The notes: a model not told the origin generated them from the letters alone. A stretch of DNA of 24,958 nucleotides from Phycisphaerales bacterium (GCA_028288775.1 JAQGHP010000767.1:1-24958), one strand, 5' to 3'; counted from the stretch's first letter, positions 1-8,250 are shown. Numbers and translations are program-made.

Positions 1-369
1 CTCTCCGGTCTCCAAATAGTTGCGAAGCCCCGCTTCGTGTGCCGCGTGATAGGCCGGCGGCATGAGCACCTTCACGTTCTGCCCGATCAACTCGTCGGCC
101 GCGTAACCGAACGCCGCCTGTGCGGCGGGATTGAGCCATTCGATGTTGCCCTTTTCGTCGATGGTAAGCATTCCGTCCACGGCCGTGTTCACGATCGCGG
201 TCATGCGCGCTTCGATTTCCCGCTGCGCCGCCCCGGGGCGCACGGGCCTGACGGCGCTCGTCGATTCCACGCTTCCCGAGTAATGCTGCCGCCCCGAATG
301 CGCGCGGGGATTGGTGGTTGGCTCAATTGGTGGAGGCGCCGTCGGTGGAATCGCTTGGGAGTCCCTCAT
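1..369 (-). CDS. PAS-domain sensory protein, 5' part only (cut by window edge)
   Basis: The minus strand is open from ATG 369-367 to the window edge, 123 codons with no stop. About 50 polar, low-complexity residues (Pro/Thr/Ser/Arg-rich) are followed by a helix (QREIEARMTAIVNTAVDGM) and a PAS core: LTIDEKGNIEWLNPAAQAAF, then GYAADELIGQNVKVLMP. This is the FixL/PAS_4 pattern used by sensor histidine kinases and diguanylate cyclases to sense redox state or small ligands. There is no signal peptide or membrane segment in the visible part, so it is probably cytoplasmic. The output domain lies outside the window, so kinase and cyclase cannot be told apart. A GGAG seven bases upstream supports the start. 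Its neighbour, the PEP-CTERM gene, is on the same strand but about 360 bases away, so they are probably not one operon. Confidence 0.85.
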   Translation of the reverse strand, partial: MRDSQAIPPTAPPPIEPTTNPRAHSGRQHYSGSVESTSAVRPVRPGAAQREIEARMTAIVNTAVDGMLTIDEKGNIEWLNPAAQAAFGYAADELIGQNVKVLMPPAYHAAHEAGLRNYLETGE

Positions 370-726
370 GAGAATGCTCCATCGCGTAAGTCAAATATGT
401 GTGCCCGCGTTTCATTGTAACCGCCCCTGCTCGTGATTTGATCCCTGATGCGCGAGTTTTTTCGGTAGTCCCGCTAAGGTGTTGCGACGGGCGCGGCCAC
501 AAGAATCGGACGGGGCCGAAGCTTCCGTCCAATCTCTACAGCAATTTTTTGTTTCGCGTGTGTCTGGTGCGTTACCTCGTGGACGGGGCCGCCACACGCG
601 CTCCGGCCTGGCGCATGGTCGCTCGTGTCGAGAATGGAGAAGTCCCGGCAGACGCCGTACTCCCACGCGTAGCAATTTCGTTCGGATGGAATACTTTGAG
701 AAATGTTGGAAGCGCGCTGGATGGGT
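370..726. other. Intergenic region between the PAS gene and the PEP-CTERM gene
   Basis: I see no convincing gene here; the open frames on both strands are Arg-rich and look like GC shadows. On the minus strand a TACAAT (plus-strand 414-419) lies about 45 bases upstream of the PAS start and could be a -10 box, but no good -35 box is at the right distance. No clear terminator follows the PEP-CTERM gene. Confidence 0.5.
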
Positions 727-1749
727 TCAGCGCTTGCGACGGGAAAGCAGTCCAGCCGCGGCGACCGCGACCAGGCTCAGTCCCGCAGGCTCGGGAACGG
801 GGCTGGCGGCGGGGGCCTGAACCGCCGCCGTCTGGGGCTTATTATGGATCGGAAGGATCTGTTCGACGGAGACGTCCGATGCGGGAGTGATCCGATCCTC
901 CGCCACGCTCAGGCTGTCATCCAGCGAACGCCTCAACGGACGACCGATCAGCACTTCCAATGCCCCGCTCAGCGCGGATGAATCTGCGGTGGCAACCTGC
1001 CCGCAGTTCCAGGGAGACACGAGGTCGCCCAAGTCCATCAATAACCTCGAAGCCGCGAGCGAACCCAAATTCTCCAAGACCATCTGCCCGGCGTTGGGAT
1101 TGGCCGAAAGACTCCGCTCGAACCGCAGGTCCTGCGACGCCATCTCCGGGCGATAGACGATGCGCGAAGACGGCTGGTCATCCGTGATAAATGTGGAAGC
1201 TGCGATCCCCGCGACTGGGCGCGTCATGGTCGAGTGAAAACGGGCGATTGGGCTCGCGCCATAAATCGTCGGGTAAATCGTGTAGCAGCTTTCCATACCG
1301 CGGCCGCGCAAGGGGCTGCTCGTCGCCGCTGCGGACTCAAAGCCATCGGGAATCGCGGGCATCCGGCTGCCCGTGATATCGCCGCCGCTCCAGCTTTCCC
1401 AACGCGCCGCCGCGATCGGGCCGCCGACGATCAGGCTGGGGGTGCCTTCAATTGTTCGGACAAAAGCGGCCGACTGCGCCCGGCTCGTGGCGATGATGGC
1501 ACTGTCAACCGAAAGCGCCGTGAGCAGGGCCGCCTGGCCTTGCGGGCCTTCGGAGACATACACATGGCCGGACGAACCCACCGCCACATAGAGCGGCGAT
1601 TGGGGCTGGCCCGCTGCGGTTCCGGCGGCGTCGTACGGATTGGAATAGGTGATGTGGGCGTGAACTGAAGGTGCGAACGCGGCCGCAACGGCGAATGCCG
1701 CGGAGCAAACCGCAAGTCGAGCATCACATACGAGCTTTGAGCAACACAT
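727..1749 (-). CDS. Secreted PEP-CTERM protein, exosortase substrate
   Basis: A 340-residue protein of unknown function with sorting signals at both ends. The N-terminus has a signal peptide (hydrophobic AVCSAAFAVAAAFA, then SVHA-H as a likely cleavage site). The C-terminus is a classic PEP-CTERM tail: VPEPAG, then the hydrophobic stretch LSLVAVAAAGLL, then the basic end SRRKR. In this family the tail is cut by an exosortase, and the protein ends up in or on the envelope or polysaccharide matrix. The middle matches no family I recognise. I chose ATG 1749-1747 because AAGGAG lies nine bases upstream; the frame also extends to a GTG at 1776 without a ribosome site. The exosortase at 10632-12182 is the natural processing enzyme, an inference from co-occurrence. 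Confidence 0.85.
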   Translation of the reverse strand: MCCSKLVCDARLAVCSAAFAVAAAFAPSVHAHITYSNPYDAAGTAAGQPQSPLYVAVGSSGHVYVSEGPQGQAALLTALSVDSAIIATSRAQSAAFVRTIEGTPSLIVGGPIAAARWESWSGGDITGSRMPAIPDGFESAAATSSPLRGRGMESCYTIYPTIYGASPIARFHSTMTRPVAGIAASTFITDDQPSSRIVYRPEMASQDLRFERSLSANPNAGQMVLENLGSLAASRLLMDLGDLVSPWNCGQVATADSSALSGALEVLIGRPLRRSLDDSLSVAEDRITPASDVSVEQILPIHNKPQTAAVQAPAASPVPEPAGLSLVAVAAAGLLSRRKR

Positions 1750-2000
1750 CGCCAGCCGCTCCTTTTTACCCTGCACTATTTGCCATGTTAGCGTAATCCT
1801 CTTCCGGGCTCAACTAGATTTTAGTATCCCAGCCCGACTGGGCATTTGCACAAGTGAACTTCCGATCCGCGGCCAGCACCTTCATAGCAAAGGAAGAGCC
1901 CGCCGCCGCTTTTCCCGATGGTTCGTTCCCGACATTGTTTCGTAACTTGAAGCAGCCGAAGGCATACCCGATCGAGACCGCCGCGGAGGCGATAGATAGA

Positions 2001-3473
2001 ATGGCCGCACAAAGCGCCTCAATCCCCCAGAGTCACCCCCCGGTCATTCAGACCGACATCCCGGCTCGCATGGACGCGCTGCCGTGGAGTCGTTGGCACA
2101 CGTTTATTGTCGTCGCGCTGGGCATTACCTGGATGCTCGACGGACTGGAGGTCACGCTCGCCGGGGCGGTGGGAAGCACGCTGAAAGACCCGCGCGCCCT
2201 GCACCTGAGCGACTGGCAGGTGGGCCTGTCCGCCAGCGCGTACCTCGCCGGGGCGGTCGTGGGCGCGCTCGTCTTCGGCTACGCGACCGACCGCTTCGGC
2301 CGGCGCAAGCTGTTCTTCATCACGCTGCTTGTCTACGTCGCCGCCACCGCGGCGACCGCATTCGCGTGGAACGCGTGGAGCTATTTTCTCTTCCGCGCCC
2401 TCACGGGCGCAGGCATCGGCGGGGAATACTCGGCCATCAACTCCGCCATCGACGAACTGATCCCAGCCCGCGTCCGCGGGCACGTCGATCTCCTCATTAA
2501 CGCCACGTTCTGGCTGGGCGCGGCGCTCGGGTCGGGGGCCACGGCGCTCCTGCTGAACCCCGCCTACTTCCCGGTGTCCATGGGCTGGCGCTTCGCCTTC
2601 GGCATCGGCGCGGTGCTTGGGCTGGGAATTCTTTTCCTCCGTGAGGCGGTGCCCGAGAGTCCGCGGTGGCTGATGATCCACGGACGCAAGGCCGAAGCCG
2701 ACAAGATCGTCGAAGCGGTGGAAGCCAAAGTCGCCCAGAGCAACCCGCAAAAGCCCGCGCCCGCACACAGTGTCACCATCATTCACCCGCGCGACCACAC
2801 GCCCTGGAAACAGATCGCGCAAACTCTGCTCGTCGAGCATCGCACGCGCTCGTTGCTCGGGCTCACGCTCATGGTCGCGCAGGCATTTTTCTACAACGCG
2901 ATTTTTTTCACCTATGCGATCGTCCTCAGCAAGTTCTACGGCGTGCCGCCGGGCAGGGTGAGTTACTATTTGTTCCCATTCGCGCTGGGGAATGTCCTGG
3001 GCCCGGTCGTACTCGGCAGGCTGTTTGATGTGGTCGGCCGCAGGAAGATGATCGCCGGCACTTATGCGCTCTCGGGCCTGCTACTGGCGGCGACGGGCTT
3101 TCTTTTCGAGCGTCATCTGCTCACCGCCGCGACACAAACGATCGCATGGTCGGCGATTTTTTTCGTCGCCTCCTGTGCCGCGAGTTCGGCGTACTTGACG
3201 GTGAGCGAGATTTTTCCGCTGGAGCTGCGCGGGATGGCGATCGCGATTTTCTACGCGCTGGGCACGCTGGCGGGCGGCGTGGGGGCGCCCGCCCTTTTCG
3301 GGCGGTTGATCGGGTCCGGGTCGCGCGAGCATTTGCTATGGGGCTACCTCCTGGGCGCCGCGCTGATGCTGATTGCCGCAGGTGTGGAAATGATCTTCGG
3401 TGTAAAGGCGGAACGTCAGTCGCTGGAGGCCATCGCTCCGCCGCTCTCCAGCAGAGCGCCCGCCCCTGCGTAA
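2001..3473 (+). CDS. MFS transporter, sugar/organic-acid type
   Basis: A 490-residue inner-membrane protein with the twelve-helix major facilitator pattern. Between helices 2 and 3 is the MFS signature (FGYATDRFGRRKLFF). Later come GAGIGGEYSAINSAIDELIP on helices 4-5, the post-helix-6 motif VPESPRWLMIHGRKAEA, and the second-half copy GRLFDVVGRRKM. This points to the sugar-porter/aromatic-acid symporter side of the superfamily, which moves small organic solutes with protons. The substrate cannot be read from the sequence. ATG 2001 has GGAGG eleven bases upstream; the frame runs back to GTG 1854, which has no ribosome site, and MDALPW at 2070 is a later alternative. The gene is divergent from the PEP-CTERM gene, and the roughly 250 bases between must hold both promoters. 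The small hairpin GCCC-GACT-GGGC lies near 1831. Confidence 0.88.
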   Translation: MAAQSASIPQSHPPVIQTDIPARMDALPWSRWHTFIVVALGITWMLDGLEVTLAGAVGSTLKDPRALHLSDWQVGLSASAYLAGAVVGALVFGYATDRFGRRKLFFITLLVYVAATAATAFAWNAWSYFLFRALTGAGIGGEYSAINSAIDELIPARVRGHVDLLINATFWLGAALGSGATALLLNPAYFPVSMGWRFAFGIGAVLGLGILFLREAVPESPRWLMIHGRKAEADKIVEAVEAKVAQSNPQKPAPAHSVTIIHPRDHTPWKQIAQTLLVEHRTRSLLGLTLMVAQAFFYNAIFFTYAIVLSKFYGVPPGRVSYYLFPFALGNVLGPVVLGRLFDVVGRRKMIAGTYALSGLLLAATGFLFERHLLTAATQTIAWSAIFFVASCAASSAYLTVSEIFPLELRGMAIAIFYALGTLAGGVGAPALFGRLIGSGSREHLLWGYLLGAALMLIAAGVEMIFGVKAERQSLEAIAPPLSSRAPAPA

Positions 3474-3494
3474 TACGACTGACAAACTCCGCGC

Positions 3495-3577
3495 AGCTTG
3501 CCGGGCGTGGACGTGGCCGCATGGGAATCTTCCAAAATCCCTCTCTCCACAATCGCAAGAGCGTGGCAAGCTATACT
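3495..3577 (+). promoter_or_regulatory. Possible promoter -10 overlapped by an inverted repeat
   Basis: AGCTTGCC (3495-3502) and its exact complement GGCAAGCT (3565-3572) flank a 62-base spacer. The right arm runs into TATACT (3572-3577), a good -10 box about 60 bases before the RTX-like gene. No TTGACA-like box sits 16-18 bases upstream of it, so an activator or a different sigma factor would be needed. The arms could also be chance. Confidence 0.25.
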
Positions 3578-3635
3578 GCTCGCGGCTGTTCGTTGCCCAT
3601 CCCGTGCCGCGCCGGCTTTTAAGAATGGATCCCTC

Positions 3636-4319
3636 ATGGACGGTTTGAACCGCTGGATTGACGCACTGGAAAACCGCCGCCTCCTGAGCCACGCGCCGCA
3701 CGCGCCCAAGCACGCCAGCCATAAACCCGCCCCCGCGGTACACGTCCCGATGGACACCAAAGGGGTGATCCATCTCGTCGCTCCGTCCGGCAACGCCGTG
3801 ATCCGCATCCTGCGCGACGCCGCACACCCGGCGACTCTGGACCTCTCGGTCAACGGCACTGTCTCCACCCTGGGCGACGTCGCGTCGATCAAGGGAATCG
3901 AAGTCAAAGCCGGCCCGGGAAACGACGACATCGAAATCGTCGAGCTCAATGGCGCGATCGCCATCCCCATGACGCTCCTGGGCGGCGCGGGAAACGACAC
4001 GCTCGTGGGCGGATCGGGCAACGATCTGCTCGACGCGGGCGCAGGCAAAAACGTTCTCTCCGGACAGGCGGGCGACGATACCCTCGTCGGCGGCCCCGGG
4101 ATCGACACGCTTCTGGGCGGGACCGGCCACAATACCGTCATCGAATCCACCGGCACCTACACCGTCCCCCTCGACGGCGGCTCCGAGACGCCGGGCAGCG
4201 TCACCATCATTCATTCGCCCTCGCCCGCGGACGGCAAATCGGATTCCCCCACGCCTTCCTCCAAGCATCACAAGAAGGAGCATGACCCCAAGCACGGCGA
4301 AAAAGCCAAGCCCCACTAA
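3636..4319 (+). CDS. Small RTX-like calcium-binding surface protein with N-terminal LEPR-XLL-like motif
   Basis: A 227-residue protein with no classical signal peptide. Residues 8-18 (IDALENRRLLS) match the LEPR-XLL pattern found at the N-terminus of many planctomycete secreted proteins. A His/Pro/Lys-rich linker and a beta-rich domain (about 40-110) follow. At about 116-165 come glycine-rich nonapeptides of the haemolysin type: GGAGNDTLV, GGSGNDLLD, GQAGDDTLV and GGPGIDTLL. These fold as a calcium-filled beta-roll in the RTX family. The tail is charged and rich in His and Lys (SKHHKKEHDPKHGEKAKPH). RTX proteins are normally several times longer, so this is a miniature with only four or five repeats. 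Upstream in-frame codons reach 3498 but are Arg/Ala-rich and lack a ribosome site; at 3636 the SD is also weak (GGAT). Confidence 0.75.
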   Translation: MDGLNRWIDALENRRLLSHAPHAPKHASHKPAPAVHVPMDTKGVIHLVAPSGNAVIRILRDAAHPATLDLSVNGTVSTLGDVASIKGIEVKAGPGNDDIEIVELNGAIAIPMTLLGGAGNDTLVGGSGNDLLDAGAGKNVLSGQAGDDTLVGGPGIDTLLGGTGHNTVIESTGTYTVPLDGGSETPGSVTIIHSPSPADGKSDSPTPSSKHHKKEHDPKHGEKAKPH

Positions 4320-4616
4320 TGCCGCCCAGCTTGGACGCAGCGGCCCGCTTCAGTAGCCAGTCGTCATCGGTCCATCCCGCCTAACGGCGCTGTCCTCCGC
4401 GGATTTTCTCGCCGTTCCGATTTCGCGTGTAAAAGCGCATTTTTTCTCCCCGCCCGCGCGTAACGCTCGGCCTACAATATTTCGACCGATGTCCATGCGT
4501 CCGCCACGCCAGGGGCGTGGGGCCTTTATCCGCAAAAGGGTGCCCCGAATATATTGCGAGGCGGAGCCCATTGACCACAAGCTCGAAGTTGCAGCCGCAC
4601 CACTGAAGGAACACCC
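4320..4616. other. Leader region with nested inverted repeats
   Basis: No gene is visible in these 297 bases. There is a perfect hairpin CCACGCC-AGG-GGCGTGG at 4504-4520. It is enclosed by imperfect AT-rich arms, CAATATTTCG (4475-4484) and CGAATATATTG (4546-4556). TACAAT (4473-4478) could be a -10 box but lacks a -35 partner. The structure would lie in the 5' leader of the redoxin-hydroxylase gene. No T-run follows, so it is not a simple terminator. Confidence 0.4.
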
Positions 4617-5714
4617 ATGCTAAGCCCCGGCGACCACGCCCCGTCGTTTGTTGTCCCAAGTAGCGCCGGCCCACGCGGATCGCTTGACGCGGCGGCCGGG
4701 CATTATGTGGTTCTGACTTTCTTCGGGACGGCGGCTGATCCCATCGGCCGCCAGGTTTTGGCGGACATCACTAAAATCCAATCGCGCCTCGCGCCGCTCA
4801 ATGCCGTGTTTTGCGGAGTCAGCGCAGATCCCAATGACCAGCAGACCGGCCGCGTCGCGCAACAATATCCTGATGTGATGTATTTTTGGGATTTTGATCT
4901 CGCCGTGAGCAAGGCGTACGGCGCTGCGTCGCCCGATGGGACGCAATTCCTGCGGCACACGGTGATTCTCGACCTCGCCCGCCGTACGCGCGCCGTGCTG
5001 CCCTTCGGCGATAACGTGGAGAACCACATCGCGACGCTCCTGGGTGTGCTCGAGGGGTTGCCGCGGATTGAGGCCATTGTGGAGTTCGCGCCGGTGCTGT
5101 TCATCCCATTCGTTTTCGAACAGGATTTTTGCCGGCACCTGATCTCCGTCTACGAGCAAAACGGCGGACAGGACCTGGGCGCGCTGAGCGAATCGAACGG
5201 CAAGACCGTTCGCGTACACGACCGGAAGATCAAGAGCCGCCTGGATTACACGATTGTGGACCGGCCGACGATCGCCGCGGTGCAGTCGCGGCTCATCCGC
5301 CGCGTCGCGCCGGTGATCAAAGGCGCATTCCAGTTCGAGGCGACTCGCATCGAGCGGCACATCATCGCGCGCTACGACGCCGAGGAGGGCGGGCATTTCA
5401 GTTCCCATCGCGACGACAACACCAGGGGCTCGGCTCACCGCCGCTTTGCGGTCACCATCAACCTCAACGCCAACGACTACGAGGGGGGCGACCTCCGCTT
5501 CCCCGAGTTCGGCTACCGCACCTACCGCGGGAACACGGGGGCGGCGATCGTCTTTTCCTGTTCGTTGCTCCACGAAGTGAGGCCCGTCACACGCGGCCGC
5601 CGCTACGCGTTCCTGCCATTTCTCTATGACGAACAAGCGGCTCGGGTCCGCGTTGCCAACCAGCAATTCGTCGGCGCGGACATGCAGATGGCGGATGACC
5701 GCCTGGCCGGCTGA
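4617..5714 (+). CDS. Redoxin-like domain fused to 2OG-Fe(II) prolyl-4-hydroxylase-type oxygenase
   Basis: A 365-residue cytoplasmic protein with two domains. Residues 1 to about 150 resemble AhpC/TSA peroxiredoxins (LSPGDHAPSFVVPSSAG, VVLTFFGTAADP, VFCGVSADPND, VILDLARRTRAVLPF). The site where the peroxidatic Cys should stand reads FFGTAADPIGRQ, with no Cys; the only Cys in this half is C66, in a different strand. Residues about 160-345 form a double-stranded beta-helix dioxygenase of the prolyl-4-hydroxylase alpha-subunit type. Iron ligands H264 and D266 (SHRDDN) and H319 (LLHEV), plus the 2-oxoglutarate-binding R329 ten residues on, are all present. The oxygenase half therefore looks active, hydroxylating a protein or small substrate, while the redoxin half probably binds rather than reduces. 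AAGGA six bases upstream fixes the start. Confidence 0.85.
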   Translation: MLSPGDHAPSFVVPSSAGPRGSLDAAAGHYVVLTFFGTAADPIGRQVLADITKIQSRLAPLNAVFCGVSADPNDQQTGRVAQQYPDVMYFWDFDLAVSKAYGAASPDGTQFLRHTVILDLARRTRAVLPFGDNVENHIATLLGVLEGLPRIEAIVEFAPVLFIPFVFEQDFCRHLISVYEQNGGQDLGALSESNGKTVRVHDRKIKSRLDYTIVDRPTIAAVQSRLIRRVAPVIKGAFQFEATRIERHIIARYDAEEGGHFSSHRDDNTRGSAHRRFAVTINLNANDYEGGDLRFPEFGYRTYRGNTGAAIVFSCSLLHEVRPVTRGRRYAFLPFLYDEQAARVRVANQQFVGADMQMADDRLAG

Positions 5715-6092
5715 CAGAGCACATAATCGCTACTGAAAATAAATTCGCATTGCCCTGAGAATTCGGTGGCAGACGGGCGCTCGTTCGCTACTTTGCATGC
5801 GCGGATTGCGGGCTGGTTAAAGGGTTGAAGTCACTCCCGCATTCGTCTCGGGATGAGGGCTCATTTTTTTCGGCCTTCATCTTCTCTTTAGCATCAACTC
5901 GGTGAGATGTCCGCCGCATTCTGGCGCCGGCGAGTGCTGCGCGTTCCGTGAGGAAGGCGCGGTCGCACCGGCGCTGGGCGCAGCGCCGGGCTCTCTCGTT
6001 CCTTTGAAAGGAGGGCCAGTCCGTATGCCTCCGTCGATGCCGACATGAAAGTGGAATCGTTTGTCAACGTGGCCCTACACCCTGGAGCAAAC
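5715..6092. other. Intergenic region with hairpins before the peroxidase gene
   Basis: No full-size gene is seen. A weak terminator-like element, ATGA-GGGC-TCAT followed by seven T, ends at 5870 and could serve the upstream gene. A strong hairpin, CCGGCGCT-GGGCGC-AGCGCCGG, lies at 5968-5989. It is followed by an SD-like AAGGAGG at 6008-6014, which precedes a 7-codon ORF rather than the peroxidase start itself. Confidence 0.45.
6025..6048 (+). CDS. Possible 7-codon leader ORF overlapping an alternative peroxidase start
   Basis: The best ribosome site in the region (AAGGAGG, 6008-6014) lies ten bases before ATG 6025, which opens MPPSMPT and stops at TGA 6046-6048. That stop overlaps ATG 6045, which is in frame with the peroxidase (ATGA). 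This arrangement would allow translational coupling. With only seven codons it may equally be chance. Confidence 0.2.
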   Translation: MPPSMPT

Positions 6093-8228
6093 ATGCGATC
6101 GACTTACTGGATAATCCGTGCCCATACGCCATCGACACACGCCGCGCGGAATCGTTCGAAGCGGCGAGATTCTCCGACACGCGGGTTCAGTGTTGTGGAG
6201 GCGCTCGAAACGCGCGTGCATTTCTCCTCGACGGTCGAATCCGCGAATGGATCGGGAAACAACGTCGCGAACCCCACGTGGGGGACGTCGGGCACGGACC
6301 TGATCCGCCTCGCCGCCGCGGCTTATGCCAACGGGGTCAACTCGCCCGCGCTGGCCGGGGATCTCAGCGCGCGGGCCATTAGCAACCTCCTTAACAATCA
6401 GGCCAACCCGGCCGACCCGTCGCAGGACGTGCAGACGGTTGATGCAAAGAGCCTTTCGGATTTCGGATACGCATTCGGCCAGTTCATCGACCATGACCTC
6501 GATCACACGCCCGACGGCGGCGCGTCCTTCCCGATCCCGGTGGCCACGGGCGATCCGATCGGCCCAAGCTCCCTGCCCTTCACGCGATCGCAGACCGACC
6601 CGACTACCGGCACCAGCACGGCCAATCCCCTCCAGCAAGTCACCACCGTGACGTCGTACCTCGACTTGTCGCAGGTCTACGGCTCCAGCCAGACCGTTGC
6701 GGACGCCCTGCGGACGTTCAAGGGCGGCTTGCTCAAGACCAGCCCGGGGAACATGCTCCCGTATGACAACACCACGTACTTCACTGCGGCGCAAATCGCC
6801 GCGTTGAACATGGCCAACGACGCCCAGGCCGTGCCGCAAAGCCAGCTCTTTGCCACGGGGGACGTACGCGGCAACGAGAACGTCGAGCTGACGGCGCTCC
6901 AAACCCTGTTCCTCCGCAACCACAACCGCATCGCTCAAACATTGCAAAAGGCGCATCCGAAGTGGACGGATGAACAGCTCTACCAGGAGGCGCGCAAGCT
7001 CAACATCGCGCAGTACCAGAGCAACGTCTACAACGGGTGGATTCCCGCGGTGCTGGGGGGCAACGCGCTTCCCGCCTATTCGGGGTACAAGCCCGGCGTA
7101 AACGCGACGATCTCGAACGAGTTCGCGACAGTCGCCTTCCGGTTCGGCCACAGCCTGCTGTCGAGCAATATCGAACGCGCGACCAATCAGGGGACCGACA
7201 TCGCGGACGTCAACCCGGACGGCTCGGCGATCCCGCTGTCCCTGGACTTCTTCGACCCGAACATTCTGAACCCCAAAGGCGTGCTTGACCCGCTCACCGG
7301 CCACACTTCCTCGGACATCGGAGCGATCCTGAAGGGCGACGCCGACGGCGTATCGCAGGCCACCGACCTGCTCGCGATCAACGACGTCCGCAACTTGCTC
7401 TTCGGCAATGGCGGGTTGGGAGGCGAAGACCTCATGGCCCGCGACGTCCAGCGCGATCGCGACAACGGCATCCCCAACTACAACACCCTGCGCGTTGCCA
7501 TGGGGCTGCCCGCCGTCACTAGTTTTTCGCAGATCACTACGGACGTGAAGGTTCAGCAGGCGCTCGCGCAGGCTTATCCGGGCGGCGTGAATACGATCGA
7601 CGCGTTCGAGGGCGGCCTCGCCGAGGACCACGTCCGCGGCTCAGACGTCGGACCGCTCTTCCAGGCGGTCATGGTTGACCAATTCACCCGCCTCCGTAAC
7701 GGCGACCGCTTCTACTACCGAAATGAGCACCTGAGCACCGAGGAGCAAAACATCCTGCGGCAGGGCAACACGCTCGCCAAAGTCATCGAAGCAAATACAA
7801 CCATCACCAACCTCCAGAGCGACGTGTTCTACTTCCGCGCGTCCATCAGCGGCACCGTGATGGTCGGCTTGCCCACCGGCACGAGCCCGGGCGCTGTGCC
7901 CGGCGGATCGTTCGATTCAATGCCGCAAATGACGCTTCAGTTGCAAGACATGAGCGGAGACGTCCTCGCGACGACAAAAACCGATGGCCGGGGCCACTAC
8001 CAATTTAATCAGCTCAGCGGGCCGGCGGGGAATCCGAATCTCGCCTCCGGTGTGAGCGCCGTAGGGGAGTACAAGGTGGTTTTGGTATTGCCGTCGGGCA
8101 TGCGGCAGACGTCTCCGAGCCTCAGCCCCGTCGTCGTCGCCAGCGGCGACACCAACGTACAGGGCGAAAACTTCACCGTCAGCCTGCCACTGGTTCATCA
8201 CCACGGCTGGCTGGCCGTCGCACCGTAA
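6093..8228 (+). CDS. Surface haem peroxidase, animal (myeloperoxidase-like) type
   Basis: A 711-residue protein of the animal haem peroxidase superfamily, which oxidises halides or organic substrates with hydrogen peroxide. The catalytic set is visible: distal H134 in GQFIDHDLDH, the catalytic R259 in GDVRGNENVELTALQTLF followed by RNHNRIA, and proximal H353 in AFRFGHSLL. Spacings (125 and 94 residues) are close to myeloperoxidase. D133 and E262 stand where animal enzymes form ester links to haem. GDRFYYRNEHLS near the end is also typical. From about residue 590 a beta-sandwich of the SdrD-B/carboxypeptidase-regulatory type follows (ISGTVMVGL, TKTDGRGHYQF). The N-terminus carries a LEPR-XLL-like motif (VEALETRVHFSS), implying export. 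ATG 6093 has TGGAG five bases upstream; ATG 6045 is the alternative. Confidence 0.88.
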   Translation: MRSTYWIIRAHTPSTHAARNRSKRRDSPTRGFSVVEALETRVHFSSTVESANGSGNNVANPTWGTSGTDLIRLAAAAYANGVNSPALAGDLSARAISNLLNNQANPADPSQDVQTVDAKSLSDFGYAFGQFIDHDLDHTPDGGASFPIPVATGDPIGPSSLPFTRSQTDPTTGTSTANPLQQVTTVTSYLDLSQVYGSSQTVADALRTFKGGLLKTSPGNMLPYDNTTYFTAAQIAALNMANDAQAVPQSQLFATGDVRGNENVELTALQTLFLRNHNRIAQTLQKAHPKWTDEQLYQEARKLNIAQYQSNVYNGWIPAVLGGNALPAYSGYKPGVNATISNEFATVAFRFGHSLLSSNIERATNQGTDIADVNPDGSAIPLSLDFFDPNILNPKGVLDPLTGHTSSDIGAILKGDADGVSQATDLLAINDVRNLLFGNGGLGGEDLMARDVQRDRDNGIPNYNTLRVAMGLPAVTSFSQITTDVKVQQALAQAYPGGVNTIDAFEGGLAEDHVRGSDVGPLFQAVMVDQFTRLRNGDRFYYRNEHLSTEEQNILRQGNTLAKVIEANTTITNLQSDVFYFRASISGTVMVGLPTGTSPGAVPGGSFDSMPQMTLQLQDMSGDVLATTKTDGRGHYQFNQLSGPAGNPNLASGVSAVGEYKVVLVLPSGMRQTSPSLSPVVVASGDTNVQGENFTVSLPLVHHHGWLAVAP

Positions 8229-8250
8229 CAGGTTTGATTTGCCTGGTAAC

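Noticed and set aside
1854..2000. N-terminal extension of the MFS transporter to GTG 1854
   Set aside because: There is no ribosome site and the extra residues are not part of the MFS fold; ATG 2001 has GGAGG upstream.
3498..3635. Longer start for the RTX-like protein at 3498
   Set aside because: The extension would bury the LEPR-XLL-like motif, which normally sits near the N-terminus, and it overlaps the candidate promoter.
4620..5666. 348-residue open frame antisense to the redoxin-hydroxylase
   Set aside because: It is a shadow of a gene with intact catalytic motifs on the plus strand.
6075..7631. 518-residue open frame antisense to the peroxidase
   Set aside because: It mirrors a clearly coding gene in GC-rich DNA, its composition is Arg/Val/Gly-rich and it has no recognisable motif or ribosome site.
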